DNA from: Larimichthys crocea
Taxonomy: Eukaryota > Chordata > Actinopteri > Sciaenidae
Length of the DNA: 64,000 bases
Direction: 5' to 3'
Assembly (NCBI RefSeq): GCF_000972845.2
Contig: NC_040025.1
Coordinates: forward strand, 18,469,399 to 18,533,398
Shown in pieces: positions 13,745-25,790 of this stretch; within the stretch, counting starts at the first letter, position 1, and the number at the start of each line of letters is the position of its first letter. The notes beneath the pieces were generated by a model, which saw only the letters and a list, made by a program, of their open reading frames with translations, did not search any database and had not been told where the DNA came from. The position numbers were made by a program, and so were the translations under genes.

Positions 13745-14700
13745 ACTGCAGCTGTGAGAGATGTTTGAGGCCCTACCTGCCTATTCAGTAACTTATCTCT
13801 GATGCAGGAAATGAGTGTCACAGCCTAGGAAATTTCAGTACCATTAGAGAGATTTGATTATTTTAGAGACCTGTACAACCTTTTCTGTTCAGTTCATTTC
13901 TTTTCTAATGACTAAAACTGATTACGACTTGATTATCTTAAGCAGCTCAGATTTAAAAGTCAAACTGTGTTTTACAGACGGTTCATTTGTTTCACCACAA
14001 AGTCTGTCCTTCAGACATTTAATTTGGTGAAATGAAAGAATGTACAGGCCTTATAAGCTGTTACTTTTAACTTTTTTTGGAGTTCAAATAATTTAATACT
14101 GAAAATGGGACTTCCCATTATTGACACTCTACAAAGACAACTCCTCTCAAAACCCCACTAGCAGGATGATGATCTGAACTCTTATTTTGTAAATTATTAT
14201 CAAAAAGTGTTTCTCATAGTATCTGCAGTTAAAACATCCAGCAGGAATATATTTCAGGTTTGCATGTTCTACAAGCTTCTTCAGTTTTTGACTGGGTATC
14301 GTAAGGGTTTTTCTGCAGGAAGACTTTTTTGTTTTTTTACTATACAGGATTTTATTTATGTTCATAGAAAAAACTCCCACAGCCCTTTGCAATCTAAAGA
14401 TTAACAGAGACACTACATCTCAATAAATAAAGGGTGACTTGAGCCTTGTGTCTCATAAGTTATCACAAAATGGCACATCAGCACCATCACCAGGCAGAAC
14501 ACTAAAACTATGCCTACCAACAGGGGAGCACTAATACTAAAAGTGCAAGACACCATTTAGCACATTTTACACCAAGGATCAAATTGGAGCTCGTAATTAA
14601 AATCAGCAGCAGTTAAAAAGGCATGAAAAAACTGTAAAAATAAGAGCTTGATGTGGAGCCCAGTTAGAAAAGAATACTTCAATTAATCTAGACTTTATCT
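13745..14700. other. Intergenic sequence between cort-like remnant and tardbp 3' end
   Basis: AT-rich sequence with no supported exon. Two overlapping opposite-strand open frames near 14150-14410 look random. An AATAAATAAA string on the plus strand is near 14421. Confidence 0.5.
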
Positions 14701-14737
14701 ACATTGAGAGACGACAGGTGATTAAAAACTCAAAACT

Positions 14738-15937
14738 TTTATTTTACACCGCAATACTAAAATAGTTCAATACAGAAAGTGTGAATTCCTGCTGGCATGT
14801 TCAATCAGTTGTTGAAGTCCCTTTGAAAATCACTCATAGCTTATACAGTCCAACCACCGTACAATCAAAGTAAACAAAACAAGAATATTGTTACATACTG
14901 CCTTATCGAAATTCTTTTTGATCACACTGAAAAGAAACCGACCAGTTAATACTTCCATAAGTTATCAGTGATGTTATGAGGACAAACAATGACAGAAATG
15001 CATGTGTCAAATTTAAGGCAGGCTTTGTTTCACAAGGTTGAAGAAAAAAAAAAAAAAAAAAAAAGATTTAGAAGTATGATCTCTGTCAAACTGCAGGTGT
15101 GACTTTGGTCGTATTTGTGACATTTGTAGGTATAAACAAATACCTCAGCCCAATTAAGTATGGTCCGCTCTATATTTCATTATGGGATGGTCCAAGGTTT
15201 CTTGCTAGTGAGGTGAAGAAGATCCTTTTCAGGATTAAGGCAGTCGTGCAGCAATTCCATTGTTGGTTTGTGCCGGCCCACCCAACAATGTCTTCAGCTT
15301 CTCCATAACTGACTCCAACCTGGATTCAGACGAAAACCTGGGTTGTCCATGTCCGAGGTCCCTATACATGTGAATTAAAGTGTTGGCAATTCAATTAATG
15401 TAAAGTCAAAAATAAGCCACTGTCAAGAGTTTATCATACCTAGTCAAATTCATTTTTATTTCAGAATTCCCTTTGATTCACAAAACATAGAAAATGCATT
15501 CGTAACCACTTCAAACACAAACTTTCAATGGGAACTTGTCAAACATTCACCACATCAACCTCTAAACTCACTTGCAAACTTCAACACACTTTCAGTGTTT
15601 TCCCCCATACAGACTTCAGCCCAAAGTCACATTTTCACACAGAGAGGGTGGTAACAGGAAGAAAATAAAGCACACAACCAGACACAGCATTCACATCAAA
15701 TCAGACAGCAAGAAAAAAAGCTACAAAAGAATACAAATACTTATAGCACTTGACATTTCACTGTGTTTTTTAAAGAATTAAAGTTGGTAGAAAACGATGA
15801 GAGAAAGCAGAGACCATAGGGATCTCGAGACGCAATAAATGTCCTTGTGATGGCCATTAGGAACACACTCGTACTTGCTTCTTCCTCTCACACTCGCACA
15901 AAGCCACAGGTTCTTCTCAACTCTCGCAGGCATTTGT

Positions 15938-15968
<31 letters not shown>

Positions 15969-16673
15969 CACAAACAGTCCTTCTCACACGTGCTTCCTTG
16001 CTCTCCGTTCGCTCACTCTCACTCGGTCCAACACCAATCCCACTCATTGATCTCGAAAAGCGACAAGAGCAGACACGATTTCTATATCCATAAAAAGGGG
16101 AGAGGAAAAAAAGACAACACCCACCGTCTAACACAGTATATGCAGAGTGAAGCTGTGTTCTTTGATGACAAAGCATTTACACATGGGAAGAGGGGAATTG
16201 ATACTGAGATCTGTCGAACATTGCTGCCAATGAGGCGCTTCCTCCCGGGAAATTGGGAAAGAGTTGGTGAACTGCAGAAGAGATTTTCATGAAGGCGTTT
16301 CCAAAAGACGTCAAACAAAAACAAACAAAAATATGCAATCAACTGCATACACATATATAATTATAGCAAGCCCATTTTACAGGTGGCTGAGGGGGCTCTC
16401 GAGATACTCGTGCATGGTCATAAATATTTCTTTTGCATGCACAGTGTAACATTTTCTCAAAAACAAAAAAGGGAGTGTGGCAGTTTCCACTAAAACTCTT
16501 CAATCATTCAATGCATGACTACGTAAATCAGTCACACGCAAGTATAAACTTTCTCCTTTAACGAAGTAAAAGGCAGTGTACTTTTAAATAATAGGAACAT
16601 AAGATATAAGCAGTTCCCCCTGTAGGTATACTTACCATATTAACCTAATAGCAACAGAAAAGGTCAAAGCTAT
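14738..16673 (-). other. tardbp: tardbp 3' UTR (probable extent)
   Basis: Long AT-rich tract downstream of the tardbp stop. On the minus strand AATAAA signals occur at 15455-15460 and 14738-14743, so the UTR is about 1.2 or 1.9 kb. It holds long A runs on the plus strand (15043-15064, 15943-15965). A stretch around 15535-15700 is CA-rich on the plus strand, hence GU-rich in the transcript, the type of sequence TDP-43 binds. Vertebrate TARDBP autoregulates through binding in its own 3' UTR; that this stretch does so is inference. Confidence 0.6.
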
Positions 16674-19248
16674 CTACATTCCCCAACTAGAAGACTTGGA
16701 CTCCATAGAGTTGCCAAAGCCAGAGCTGAAGCCACTGCTGGAGGCGGTGTTAGTGCCTCCAGCCCAACCGAGGCTAGCTGAGCTGGGGCTACTGTAGCTA
16801 GTGCTGGCAGAGCTATAGGTCTGATCTCGGGTTGTAGTGGCCGTGCCTGCTGTCGTGGTCAGACCCTGCTGGTTAGCCAGCATACCCATCATTCCCCAAC
16901 TGCTCTGCAGCGCTGCCTGGGCAGCAGCCACCATTGCCGGGTTAAGACCGAGAGCCCCAAAGTTAACCCCACCGCTACCACTGCCTAGCCCACCCCGATT
17001 ACTGCCATAGCCCTGACTGAACCCACCAGCCCCAAACCGCCCTCGATCCATCATTTGCCTACTATTATTGTGTTTGGGCTCGGCATTGGAGATGTGCACG
17101 CTGACACCCTTGATGATCAAGTCCTCACCACACAGGGCTTGGGCAACCTGAGAAAGAAGTGAGGAGAAGATTATCACTTCAGTGGATATTACGCTACCAA
17201 CTAATAAATAAAGTCTGCCGTTTATAGTGAATCTCACCTGGTCATCGGCAAATGTGACAAATGCAAACGCTCGGAAAGGTTTGGGGATAAAGACATCAGT
17301 GACTTCGCCATACTGCATGAAGTACTGCCTGAGTTCATCAGTTGTCATGTCCTCTGTGCAGCGGCCAACAAAGATTTTACGGCTCCGCATGGGCTCATCA
17401 GGACACGCCTGAGAGGACAAAGAGGAGACGGCAATAAATTAAGCAATCTACGTGATGTTTTAAAGCAGGGTTTCTGGTTATTTCAGAATGAGCTCCAACA
17501 TCTAATAAACATTTGTGACCTACATGAAGTTTCTTTCTTTGTCACCAACACTGACGATCATGATTAAAGTGTAAGACTAAACCAAACTGTCTTAACGGCA
17601 GAAATGAAGACGACGACCAACATCTTATCAACTGGTCCCTGACGCAAAGACAATCCTAATATATTTAAAATCATGAGGTTCTTGACTGTAATTTACACTA
17701 AAAACGGTGCCCACATTACCTTTGAATTGGGAAGCTTGCAGTCACACCATCGTCCATCAATCATGTGTCTCTGAGCAATCACTTTGGTTTGTGTCTCATA
17801 ATCGGTGAACCGGACAAACCCAAACCCTTTTGAGTTGCCAGTCTTTGCATCTCTCTTGACCTGGAGACAATACAGATGAAACGAAAGCTTTATTAGCAAC
17901 TTTAACTAAAAACAGAAACATAACACAATAACAAAAAACAAAAGGAGCGTTGACAAAAACATCCAGGGCCAGACGAGATGTCACTACCTGCACCATGATG
18001 ACCTCCCCAAAGGTAGTGAAATAATCTTTCAGGTCTTGTTCTGTAGTTTTCCACGGCAGCCCAAGGACAATGAGATCTGATGTCTTCTGAAAGCCCCTTT
18101 TGATTTTCACAGCTGAGGCAGCATCTATTTCTTCCATCTTCCTTTTGTTATCTGTGAAGAAGAGACAGACGTGAGTAACATCTGGAAAAAGAGACAATCA
18201 CATGTAAATACTCCATAAAATAGGGTTAAACACTGACACTCGCTTTCTGTTGGTGATGGACAGACATCAACATTTGTTCCTATATCTGGTTGTTGAACAT
18301 CTTAATCCAAACACATGAGCATTAATACACTGCTACAGCTCTTCAGTGAAGGTTCTTCATGTTATTTTAAAACCCGGCTGCTGATGAGCCACGAGCACAT
18401 GAGACAATGTAACTCTTGATGTTGGGAGATAAAGCCTGGCTCGTTTCGTGGTGTCTGAAGGGTCGAGGTCAGAGCTTTGTACAGTCTAGGTCTTCCACAC
18501 CAAACTCAAAAAACACTTTTTTAAATGTAGCCGGCTTCGTGCACGGGGGCACTGTCATATTAAAAACAGGAACGTCTCTTAATGTGGCAAATTTATGACA
18601 TACATCCAGCTGAAATGAATGCAGCATAACACAACAAGCAACACAAAAGTACTCATTCAATTTTGGAGGCATCTGTGGTGCTGTTGAATTGTTTTGCACT
18701 ATACTGAGAGTTATCCCAATATTTTACATTTATAACCAAAGATTTGACTAAACATATTGTACATTTATTTACATCTTCTACTATTATTTCTATACTTGGT
18801 TGGCAATAAATAAGCTTTTGTGATTAGAAACACTTGGACAGGGCTGACAGGCAGCAGTGAGGACAAAGAATAAAGCATCATTAGATAGCATTAGCATTAG
18901 TTAGCTCGGTGTACCTAGGTGTTTACCTCATATTTTTGGGGAATAATATCACATATTATGAAAGATGGGAACAGTTCAAGTCACGTAGCACCCACCACCT
19001 GCCTCACCTTTGGGGTAATTGACCACATAGACCAAGTTGCCCCAGTCGTTCTCGGGTGCATGCAGGACACCCTCCACGAGCCGGACCCCCCTCATGCACT
19101 GGGACTCCAGGTTCCGGTACCGCAGCCCGCACGCCCCTGGAAACTGTGCCGCTACCGACGACAGCAGAACAGTGCCGTCGTCCTCCGAGGGGATCTCCAT
19201 CGGCTCTTCGCTTTCATCCTCAGCCACACGAATGTACAACTCCGACAT
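16674..19248 (-). CDS. tardbp: TAR DNA-binding protein 43 (TDP-43)
   Basis: Nuclear RNA-binding protein that binds UG-rich RNA and controls splicing, RNA stability and its own level. Five coding exons on the minus strand: 19248-19008, 18151-17988, 17860-17720, 17408-17238, 17147-16674, all GT-AG, total 396 aa (human 414). Domains in order: N-terminal oligomerisation domain ([32 protein letters not shown]), nuclear localisation signal with NKRKMEE and KIKRG, RRM1 (RNP2 LIVLGL, RNP1 KGFGFVRF), RRM2 (RNP2 IFVGRC, RNP1 RAFAFVTF), then a Gly/Ser-rich tail with the conserved helix region ([20 protein letters not shown]) and the end SKSSSWGM. The tail is poorer in Gln/Asn and richer in Ser/Thr than in mammals. 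The presence of the tail argues for tardbp rather than a tail-less tardbp-like form. Divergent to ciroz, convergent with pgd. Confidence 0.98.
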
Positions 19249-19252
19249 GGTC

Positions 19253-19800
19253 TCTGAAGGGGGAGGGGGGCTGAGCAGCTCTGGCCCGAGTGCAGTGAGC
19301 TGACGGAGCTCGGGTTACGGGTAAACACGATGCACACGAGTTAGCGGCGGCGATCCTGGCTGAAGTTACTTCAGTTAGCTGGGTGACGCAACTGTAATGC
19401 AAGGGCAGATAAACAAGCTGTGTGCTCACTCCCCGACAACTCTACAACAAGTCTCCAGCAGCTAAAAGGCTCGCGGTCATGGATGTGTGCTCTTCTCCGC
19501 TCGCGGCACGCGTAAACAAGTTAGCCCGCCAGCTAACGAGCTAGCAAACTCGAGACAGCCTGAAAAATGAATGACCACACAGTTTCGCGCTGTGTTCATT
19601 GACAACAGACACGCGAGGGCTCCTCTCGTCTACGGGCGCGTTGCCGGAAAACTTACGCAAATAGCAAAATCGACAAGCGACCTTATCCCTTGAAATTTAG
19701 ACACGAAATGGTCAAACTAGGATAATCTGTGCAGCCGTGCGGGGCTCACCTCTGCAACCTCAGGCTAGCTAACAAAATGGCTGCGCCTCTTCAAGGGATG
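19253..19800 (-). promoter_or_regulatory. tardbp: tardbp promoter, non-coding exon 1 and intron 1 (CpG-rich)
   Basis: A C/T tract ending in CCCTTCAG gives an acceptor at 19254, five bases before the ATG. Upstream, TGCAGAG followed by GTGAGCCCC gives a donor, with exon end at 19750, so a non-coding exon of perhaps 50 bases lies at about 19750-19800 and a 496-nt intron lies between. The region 19030-19800 is clearly GC- and CpG-rich against its surroundings. AAAATGGCTGC at 19774-19784 resembles a YY1 site, common at the start of housekeeping genes. Exact start site not determinable. Confidence 0.65.
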
Positions 19801-20984
19801 ACATCATCTGGTTGGGAGGGCGCACTGTTAGTTTTTGTGGGGGTGCCAAAAGTTAAAGTTGAACACGTTTAAAGACTAGATTAGACTTTAGATCACCGGC
19901 CGTGGCTTAACTTGTCATAAAAATAGCGTAAACGGTATGTGGTTAACTTTATTCGTCGTGTCGTGTTTGAAAACTTGCAACTAGCAAAGTTTGAAGCTCC
20001 TTATTCACCCTTTGAAGTCGAGACATAACGGTTCACCTTAAAAGCCCAAACAAAAGGTGCGCACTGAGAAATAATATTAAAAATATAATTAATTATATTG
20101 TGTTTAATACACTGTATAAACACTGTATAAACACAACATGATTAATATAGATAGATTTTACACATTATATGAAATAAATATAACGTATTAATATATTTAT
20201 ATTAAATAAATATTATAATATATATTTATATAATATATGTATTTAATACTGTTGCCCATACAATTGGAATCAAATATATTTTTTTACCTCTTTACCTCAT
20301 GAAATAATTGTGACAATGTGATTTATTCTTGATAGATAAAGTAGTACCTTTATCGATCAGTCTCTTTATGGTTTTCTCTCTGTAGTATATTAGTTTAGTT
20401 TATATTATATTCTATATTTTTGTCTTTTTATTTTACATTGACACACATATTTTGTACAAATTGTTCAAACCCTCGACTATTATTTATTTTTGCATACTAA
20501 CTGATAAACATAAACTTTCTTATACTTTGCTATTACAAGAGTAAACTTGTATTATTCCTTATTGTTATCAACTTTATAACAATGCCTATAAGCTAAATTT
20601 TTATTTAAAATTTTAGTGGAGACCCCTACATTTCCAAAAAAAATATGTCAGGATACTGTGGCATGGCATGAGATCATTATTAAATTATTAAAGCTACTTA
20701 AGATGAAATAAATGAAGCAAACTGGGTTGAAATCATCAAAAATTATTTTATGAAGAAAGCCTTGACAAATTAGAGGCTCTACACCTACCTTAAACCCTTT
20801 TTGTCACACATACTGGAGACAGTGATCATTCTTTGTGACCTTTTTTGTCACTTGTTTTTAACGTGTCAAAGCAAACACACCTGTTTTGTTTTTTTCCCCT
20901 CCCCAGTGACATCATCCCTCTAACTGTACCTACAAATAGGTTAGGGTCAGAGCGCACACGGGTGTTGTCATCAGTGGAAGAGGC
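19801..20984. other. Intergenic region between divergent tardbp and ciroz
   Basis: About 1.2 kb. The part 20070-20280 is almost pure A/T with repeated ATATTTATAT-like words. The last 100 bases before the ciroz ATG contain TGACATCA at about 20907-20914, close to a CRE. No TATA box or start site was fixed. Confidence 0.5.
20083..20275. repeat. AT-rich low-complexity tract
   Basis: Nearly uninterrupted A/T sequence with TATATTTATATAATATAT-like words between tardbp and ciroz. Confidence 0.8.
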
Positions 20985-23900
20985 ATGGGTCAGATAAGAT
21001 TTGGCATCCTACTAAGAGCTATGTGAGTAGAATAAACTTGTACATAAAGTATTTTCACTGTTTTCCAAATATAAGCTAAATTTTGTATTCTTTTCTACAG
21101 TCTTTTACAGTGTTTTGTCACAAGGAATGTGTTTTCCATTCAGAAAAGAGAATGGATTGATGCCCCAACCACAACATTAACAGGTAAATCTACAATATGT
21201 GATGTCTGTGGGTGTTATCAGTGCTTTCTTGCATATGTGAAAGATTGTACTTGCATTTTCAGAAGGAGATGTGTCATGTTTTTCTGACTACATGGAGATG
21301 TGGATCCACAGTGTGAGGATTGAAGGGCTGGGAATCTGGCTTTCTGGGGCCTTACGCATCCATGGTAATTATTTCTCACACAAAAGAGAAACACTGAGCT
21401 TTTCTTATAAAAATGTGTCTCTTCTGAATCAATTTTTGCTTTCCACAAGTCAACCTTACATCTCTGGATCACCTAAACATCCAGCTGTCTGCCTGTGGAT
21501 TCTCACTGCACAGAGACCCTGACAAGAACTTTATTTTTAGAGTCAGCTATACTGGATGTTTTGTCCAGCAAGAGGTATGTCAATCTTTTAAGACATAGCT
21601 GACGTTTGACCTTAGTGGTTAGTTTTATGATGACAATTCTCTGGTTGTATGTTGATTGCTCAGCAAGGCTACCATGTCCTGACACTGAATTTGGTGAAGA
21701 GGATCAGTCGTTTTGGAGGCAGACCTCACAGCGTCATGATGAAGTGTCCCGTGGTTTCTGTGCTGCCCAGCCGAGAGCAAATCCAGTGTGACCCAGAGTA
21801 TATCCAGGTAACTGCTGCCTGGAGTTAATGATATGTACTAACAGTTTAACCAAGTATTTTGCTCATTTGTTAGTCTGATAAGATTTGTATCTGTCTTTAG
21901 GTTACCAGAAAAGTTCCCCATGGCAACTGGGATAACGAGGTACTAATTTAAATCATTCAAATGTGAACACACATCTTCGTATGTGTTAAGAAAAAAAAAA
22001 CATGCAGAGGGGATCTGTCTGACTATGTTTTTGTGTTTGCATGTTTGTGCATTACAGTTGCATTGGTCTCTGTCTCTGAGCGATCACCTCATTGTAGCTC
22101 TGGAAGATGCTAGCCTGATCCAGATGAGCATTGACATGAGTGGACCAGACATTACAGTTCAAGGAAGGAGGAGGGATGTCTTGAGCCCTGTCAAAGTAAG
22201 AAACCTCACGCATCATACTGCCACCTAGTGACCATTGGTAGCATTACACCTGAAATTCACTGAATTATTTTGCTCTTTAAACAATGCAGGTAATGGAAAA
22301 TGAAGGGGAATTCTTGGCTTTGAAGCTGGTTAGTGGTCAGTATGCCTACAGTATGGAAGCTACATGTCCAAAAGGTAGGAAGAAACAAATAAAATTGATT
22401 TGAAGAATCGGTACTGGAAGTTATTTCCTTTTTCACACCACAAGCTTTAACATGTGTTTCCCAGTCAGTGGTAGAAGACGTACTCCTTTACTTAAGTTAA
22501 AGAACAAATACAACGATGTAAACGTGACCTCATTATAAGTAAAAGCTCATCCAAACTCTTATGTCAAAGTACAGAAGTATTAACAGCAAAGTATACATAG
22601 AATATCTAAAGTAAAAGGTACTCTTTGCAGAAAAATGGTTAGATTTATATTGGTGCATTCTTTGTAAGCAGCATTTGACTGTTGCAGCCAGTCGAGGTGG
22701 AAATAAGTTTAACTACTTAAAATAAAATTAGGTAGTTCAGTGCACCTTCCAAATAATCAGACAATGAATCTGAGGAGGTCATGAGATTAGTATTGATGTT
22801 TGGAAAGAAAAGAAGTTCTGCCACATGAATTTGTATTGTTTCATAATTGTACCTCATTTGGGCCTTGAAGAGGTATTTAATTGCTCTTTTAAGGGTTCAC
22901 AAGCGGAAAATTGTATTTTATAAGCTCAAATGTTTTATTATGTAAAATCTTAATCTGAAAAGTAGCTAGTAACATCTGTCAAGTAAATTTAGTGAAGGTA
23001 AAAGTGTAACATTTCGAAATGGAAATGAATAGTATAAAGTTGCATAAAATGGACATACTGTACATATATCTTAAAAATGCATTTCCAAATTGCTTGAGTA
23101 AATGTACTCGGTTACTTTGCACCACTGATCCCAGTAACACATTTTTATCTCTGATCTAAATTTCAGTGACCGTGTCCACAGCAGAGGAGACTGTATTGCA
23201 TATTTTCAAACGACACATGGGTTTGACTAAGCGAGGCAGCTCTGACAATGAACCACTGACAGTCAGTAATGTTTCGGTGAACCAGACAGATAATTTCACT
23301 CTGCGTGAGACGAGTAAATTTGCGACACTGATCATCCCTACAGCCCAAATACTCCAGACCAAGGTTAGTGATGAAACAACAGGCAGTGCATTTTGTGTAA
23401 TGCAGTTGGGCCAGTTTAAAATAAATATACTGCACAGTACTGTTATACTGTCTTTCCCCATAAGGATTCATTACAGTGTAAAACATCTAAACCAGGTTTG
23501 TTTTACAGGCCTGCGCAGACAGCAAACAACTCCTGCAGCCGTTCTACAGGGTGGATGTTGTGCTCACCTTCAAAGAGACAAATCACAAAATGCATTGGAC
23601 CATGGAGAACGCACTGCCATGCACAGGTGAGTGTGCTGCTGATGAACACAGTAAAACTAAAGTGGTGATTAATTATTGGATGATATTTTGACCACTACCC
23701 ATTGAAAGGCTTTTACTGTAGTCAGATCAGGCACTTGCTTTGTTGCTCAGTCAACCAATAACTTTATATAGCACCTTTCATACAATTTAAAATGAGGTAG
23801 TGAGGAAAATAAAACAGGGACAGACAGAAAGAAAGCTGAATAAGATTTAAAAAACAACAACACACACATTAAAAACAAAACAAAAAGAGAAATGAAACTT

Positions 23901-25341
23901 TGAGTTAAGATAAAAGACCAAATTAAACTGTATTATCTGTTGTGGTAGTTATCAACTATATAACAGCACTTATAAAACATCATCATTTGACCTTTATTTT
24001 ACAACCTCCAGACTTGTTTTAGGACATCTAAAAATACTCTAAATAATGACATAAGTCACATTGTCTATGTTCCAAACTATCTGCGATGTCATAAAATCAA
24101 CTTGGAAACGTAAACATGTTAAACTTGTTGTTGTTTAAAGGACTAGTGTGTACGATTTAGTGGCATCTAGTGGTGTAGTTGTGGATTGCAACCCTCTCTT
24201 TCACCCCCTCCTTCTTAGTGTGAAGAAGAATTTATGGTGGCCACAAAATGGGCAAAACACCAAAGTCGCTATCTAGATGCAGTTTGTCTGTTCTGGGCTA
24301 CTGTAGAAACATGGTGGTTCTACATGGCAGATACCATGGAAGAGGACCTGTGGCATCTGTAGATATAAAAGCCTCACTCTGTAGTAACAGAAACATAACA
24401 GTTATTTCCAGGTCATTATACGTGAATGAAAACATAGTTCTGCATATTATATGACATTTCAGCCATATTCTGTAAATAGAGCCTGCTAAAACTTACACAC
24501 TGGACCTTTAAGGTCAACACAAAAAAAACTTTGCCTTCAGCAGGTGAATGTGAAAACAACCTTATAGTACCTCACTCTGCACATACATCATTCTACACAG
24601 TGATGATCAAACATTTAAGAGAAGTAAATAAATTAAAATGGATAACTAACAAACAACATTTTTGGAATGGAGAAGATTTGTTAAATTGTGTAAAACATCC
24701 AAACCTGTTCATGTTACTCCTGCTAAAAATCCACATGATTATATCAAATATATAAATAAAAATGTAGCATGTGTATTATAAATATCACTTTTGGATGTTA
24801 ATTAAATTCAGCTTTACTGAAATGACACAATCATGCCTCCACAGTCAGGCCTGCTGTGACACACTTCACATCCTCTCCTGCTCCAAAAACCACAGCTCTG
24901 TCCACGCTCAACTTTGGACATGAGAATTTAACTACAGAGGAGCCATCGTTGGACCGTTCTACCGTCCTTGTAGGGAAACGAAATGAGAGTACCTCATCAG
25001 AAGAGATGACTGCAGAGTTTTCCACAACTAAATCACCTCACACACAGATGGACAGTTTTAATCTGCCCATTGATGAGATATCTAAGAGTCAAAGTGGAAA
25101 TTTGTCTTCTCTGTTTGAGGGTGACACTATTGCTTCTATTAATGCAACTGAAACAAGCTTTTTTGATTTTCTAAATGCAACCACAAACACATCAGCAGAG
25201 CCAAGTGTCCTTTTGTCATCAGCCTCAGCTGAAACAGTTTTATTCACAAAGGATCTACCTAAGCAAGAACAATTCAAGACAACCAGTAGGAATAAAGACC
25301 AGCAGAAACAGAAAAGACTGAAGTGGATTTGGGAGCACTAG
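20985..25341 (+). CDS. ciroz: Ciliated left-right organiser ZP-N domain protein (C1orf127 orthologue)
   Basis: Eleven exons: 20985-21022, 21101-21183, 21263-21364, 21450-21574, 21664-21807, 21901-21939, 22058-22195, 22290-22374, 23167-23363, 23509-23626, 24845-25341, all GT-AG with continuous phase, total 521 aa. Residues 1 to about 25 are a signal peptide (FGILLRAILLQCFV). Residues about 40-356 carry eight Cys in a pattern expected of ZP-N-like beta domains (DVSCFSDYMEMWIHSV, LSACGFSL, YTGCFVQQ, MKCPVV, IQCDPEY, EATCPK, ACADS, LPCT). The last exon is Ser/Thr-rich with several NxS/T sites and no membrane segment, ending in a basic KRLKWIWEH. Assignment rests on the domain type plus position: in human C1orf127 lies head-to-head with TARDBP, next to CASZ1. 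The known role is extracellular, in left-right patterning at the ciliated organiser. Gene structure is certain; the name is strong inference. Confidence 0.88.
22466..23127. mobile_element. Non-autonomous DNA transposon in ciroz intron 8
   Basis: Starts CAGTGGTAGAAGACGTACTC and ends GTTACTTTGCACCACTG, imperfect inverted termini. Internal phrases (AAATCTTAATCTGAAAAGTA, TGAGTAAATGTACTCGG) are those of a very common fish MITE family, probably hAT-type. No coding capacity. Diverged pieces of the same family appear near 36000 and 47700. Confidence 0.75.
24138..24513. mobile_element. Non-autonomous DNA transposon in ciroz intron 10
   Basis: Inverted termini TTAAAGGACTAGTGTGTACG at the left and the complement of TTAAAGGTCCAGTGTGTAAG at the right. 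The inner sequence (GGCATCTAGTGGTG, TTGCAACCCTC, GAAACATGGTGG) is a widely spread fish MITE. About 375 bases, without coding capacity. Confidence 0.8.
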
Positions 25342-25790
25342 AACCAAGACAAAATATGTGAAATCTATGATTATTAAATGTCAATTTATTTAGTTTTGTG
25401 TTTTCTAAGTCACACTGTGCTTCAAATGCAGTTTCAGTGCGATGACACCACTTGCTTTAAGCCCTTTTGATTCACTTGTTTAATTCTTCCTGGTGTCACA
25501 TGTTACGTCTACATCTGTTTGCAGTCTTTAAAGGTGATGCTGTGGTCAGTCACCACTGTGAAGGTTGATTATACAAGCAGAAATACAGCCAGACCTCTGC
25601 CAGCCGTTGCCTGAGGGTGGACATTATCCAGACACAGACAAGCCAGGCGTTAAATAAACATGTCTGTACCCGAGCAGCAAAACAGGCTGATGTAGAGAAG
25701 ACCCTGCAGTTGTTAGAACTGATGCCACCTTCTAGAGCGGCGTTGTGTTATAGAAAGTCATAATAAAGACCTGATTTTCAATGCCTGTGT
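25342..25790 (+). other. ciroz: ciroz 3' UTR and polyadenylation signal
   Basis: From the ciroz TAG to a canonical AATAAA at 25762-25767. Earlier weaker A-rich strings occur near 25373. The end is inferred. Confidence 0.55.

Noticed and set aside
15943..16354. Frames across the A-run in the tardbp 3' UTR
   Set aside because: Lys or Phe runs from the homopolymer, in UTR sequence; no domain.
16674..17420. Single 248-codon minus-strand open frame as one tardbp exon
   Set aside because: It runs through a 90-nt intron with good splice sites and starts in another intron; RRM2 reads correctly only when that intron is removed.
23163..23630. Long frames on both strands across ciroz exon 9
   Set aside because: The minus-strand frames are shadows; the plus frame continues into intron, and the splice sites at 23363 and 23509 explain it better.
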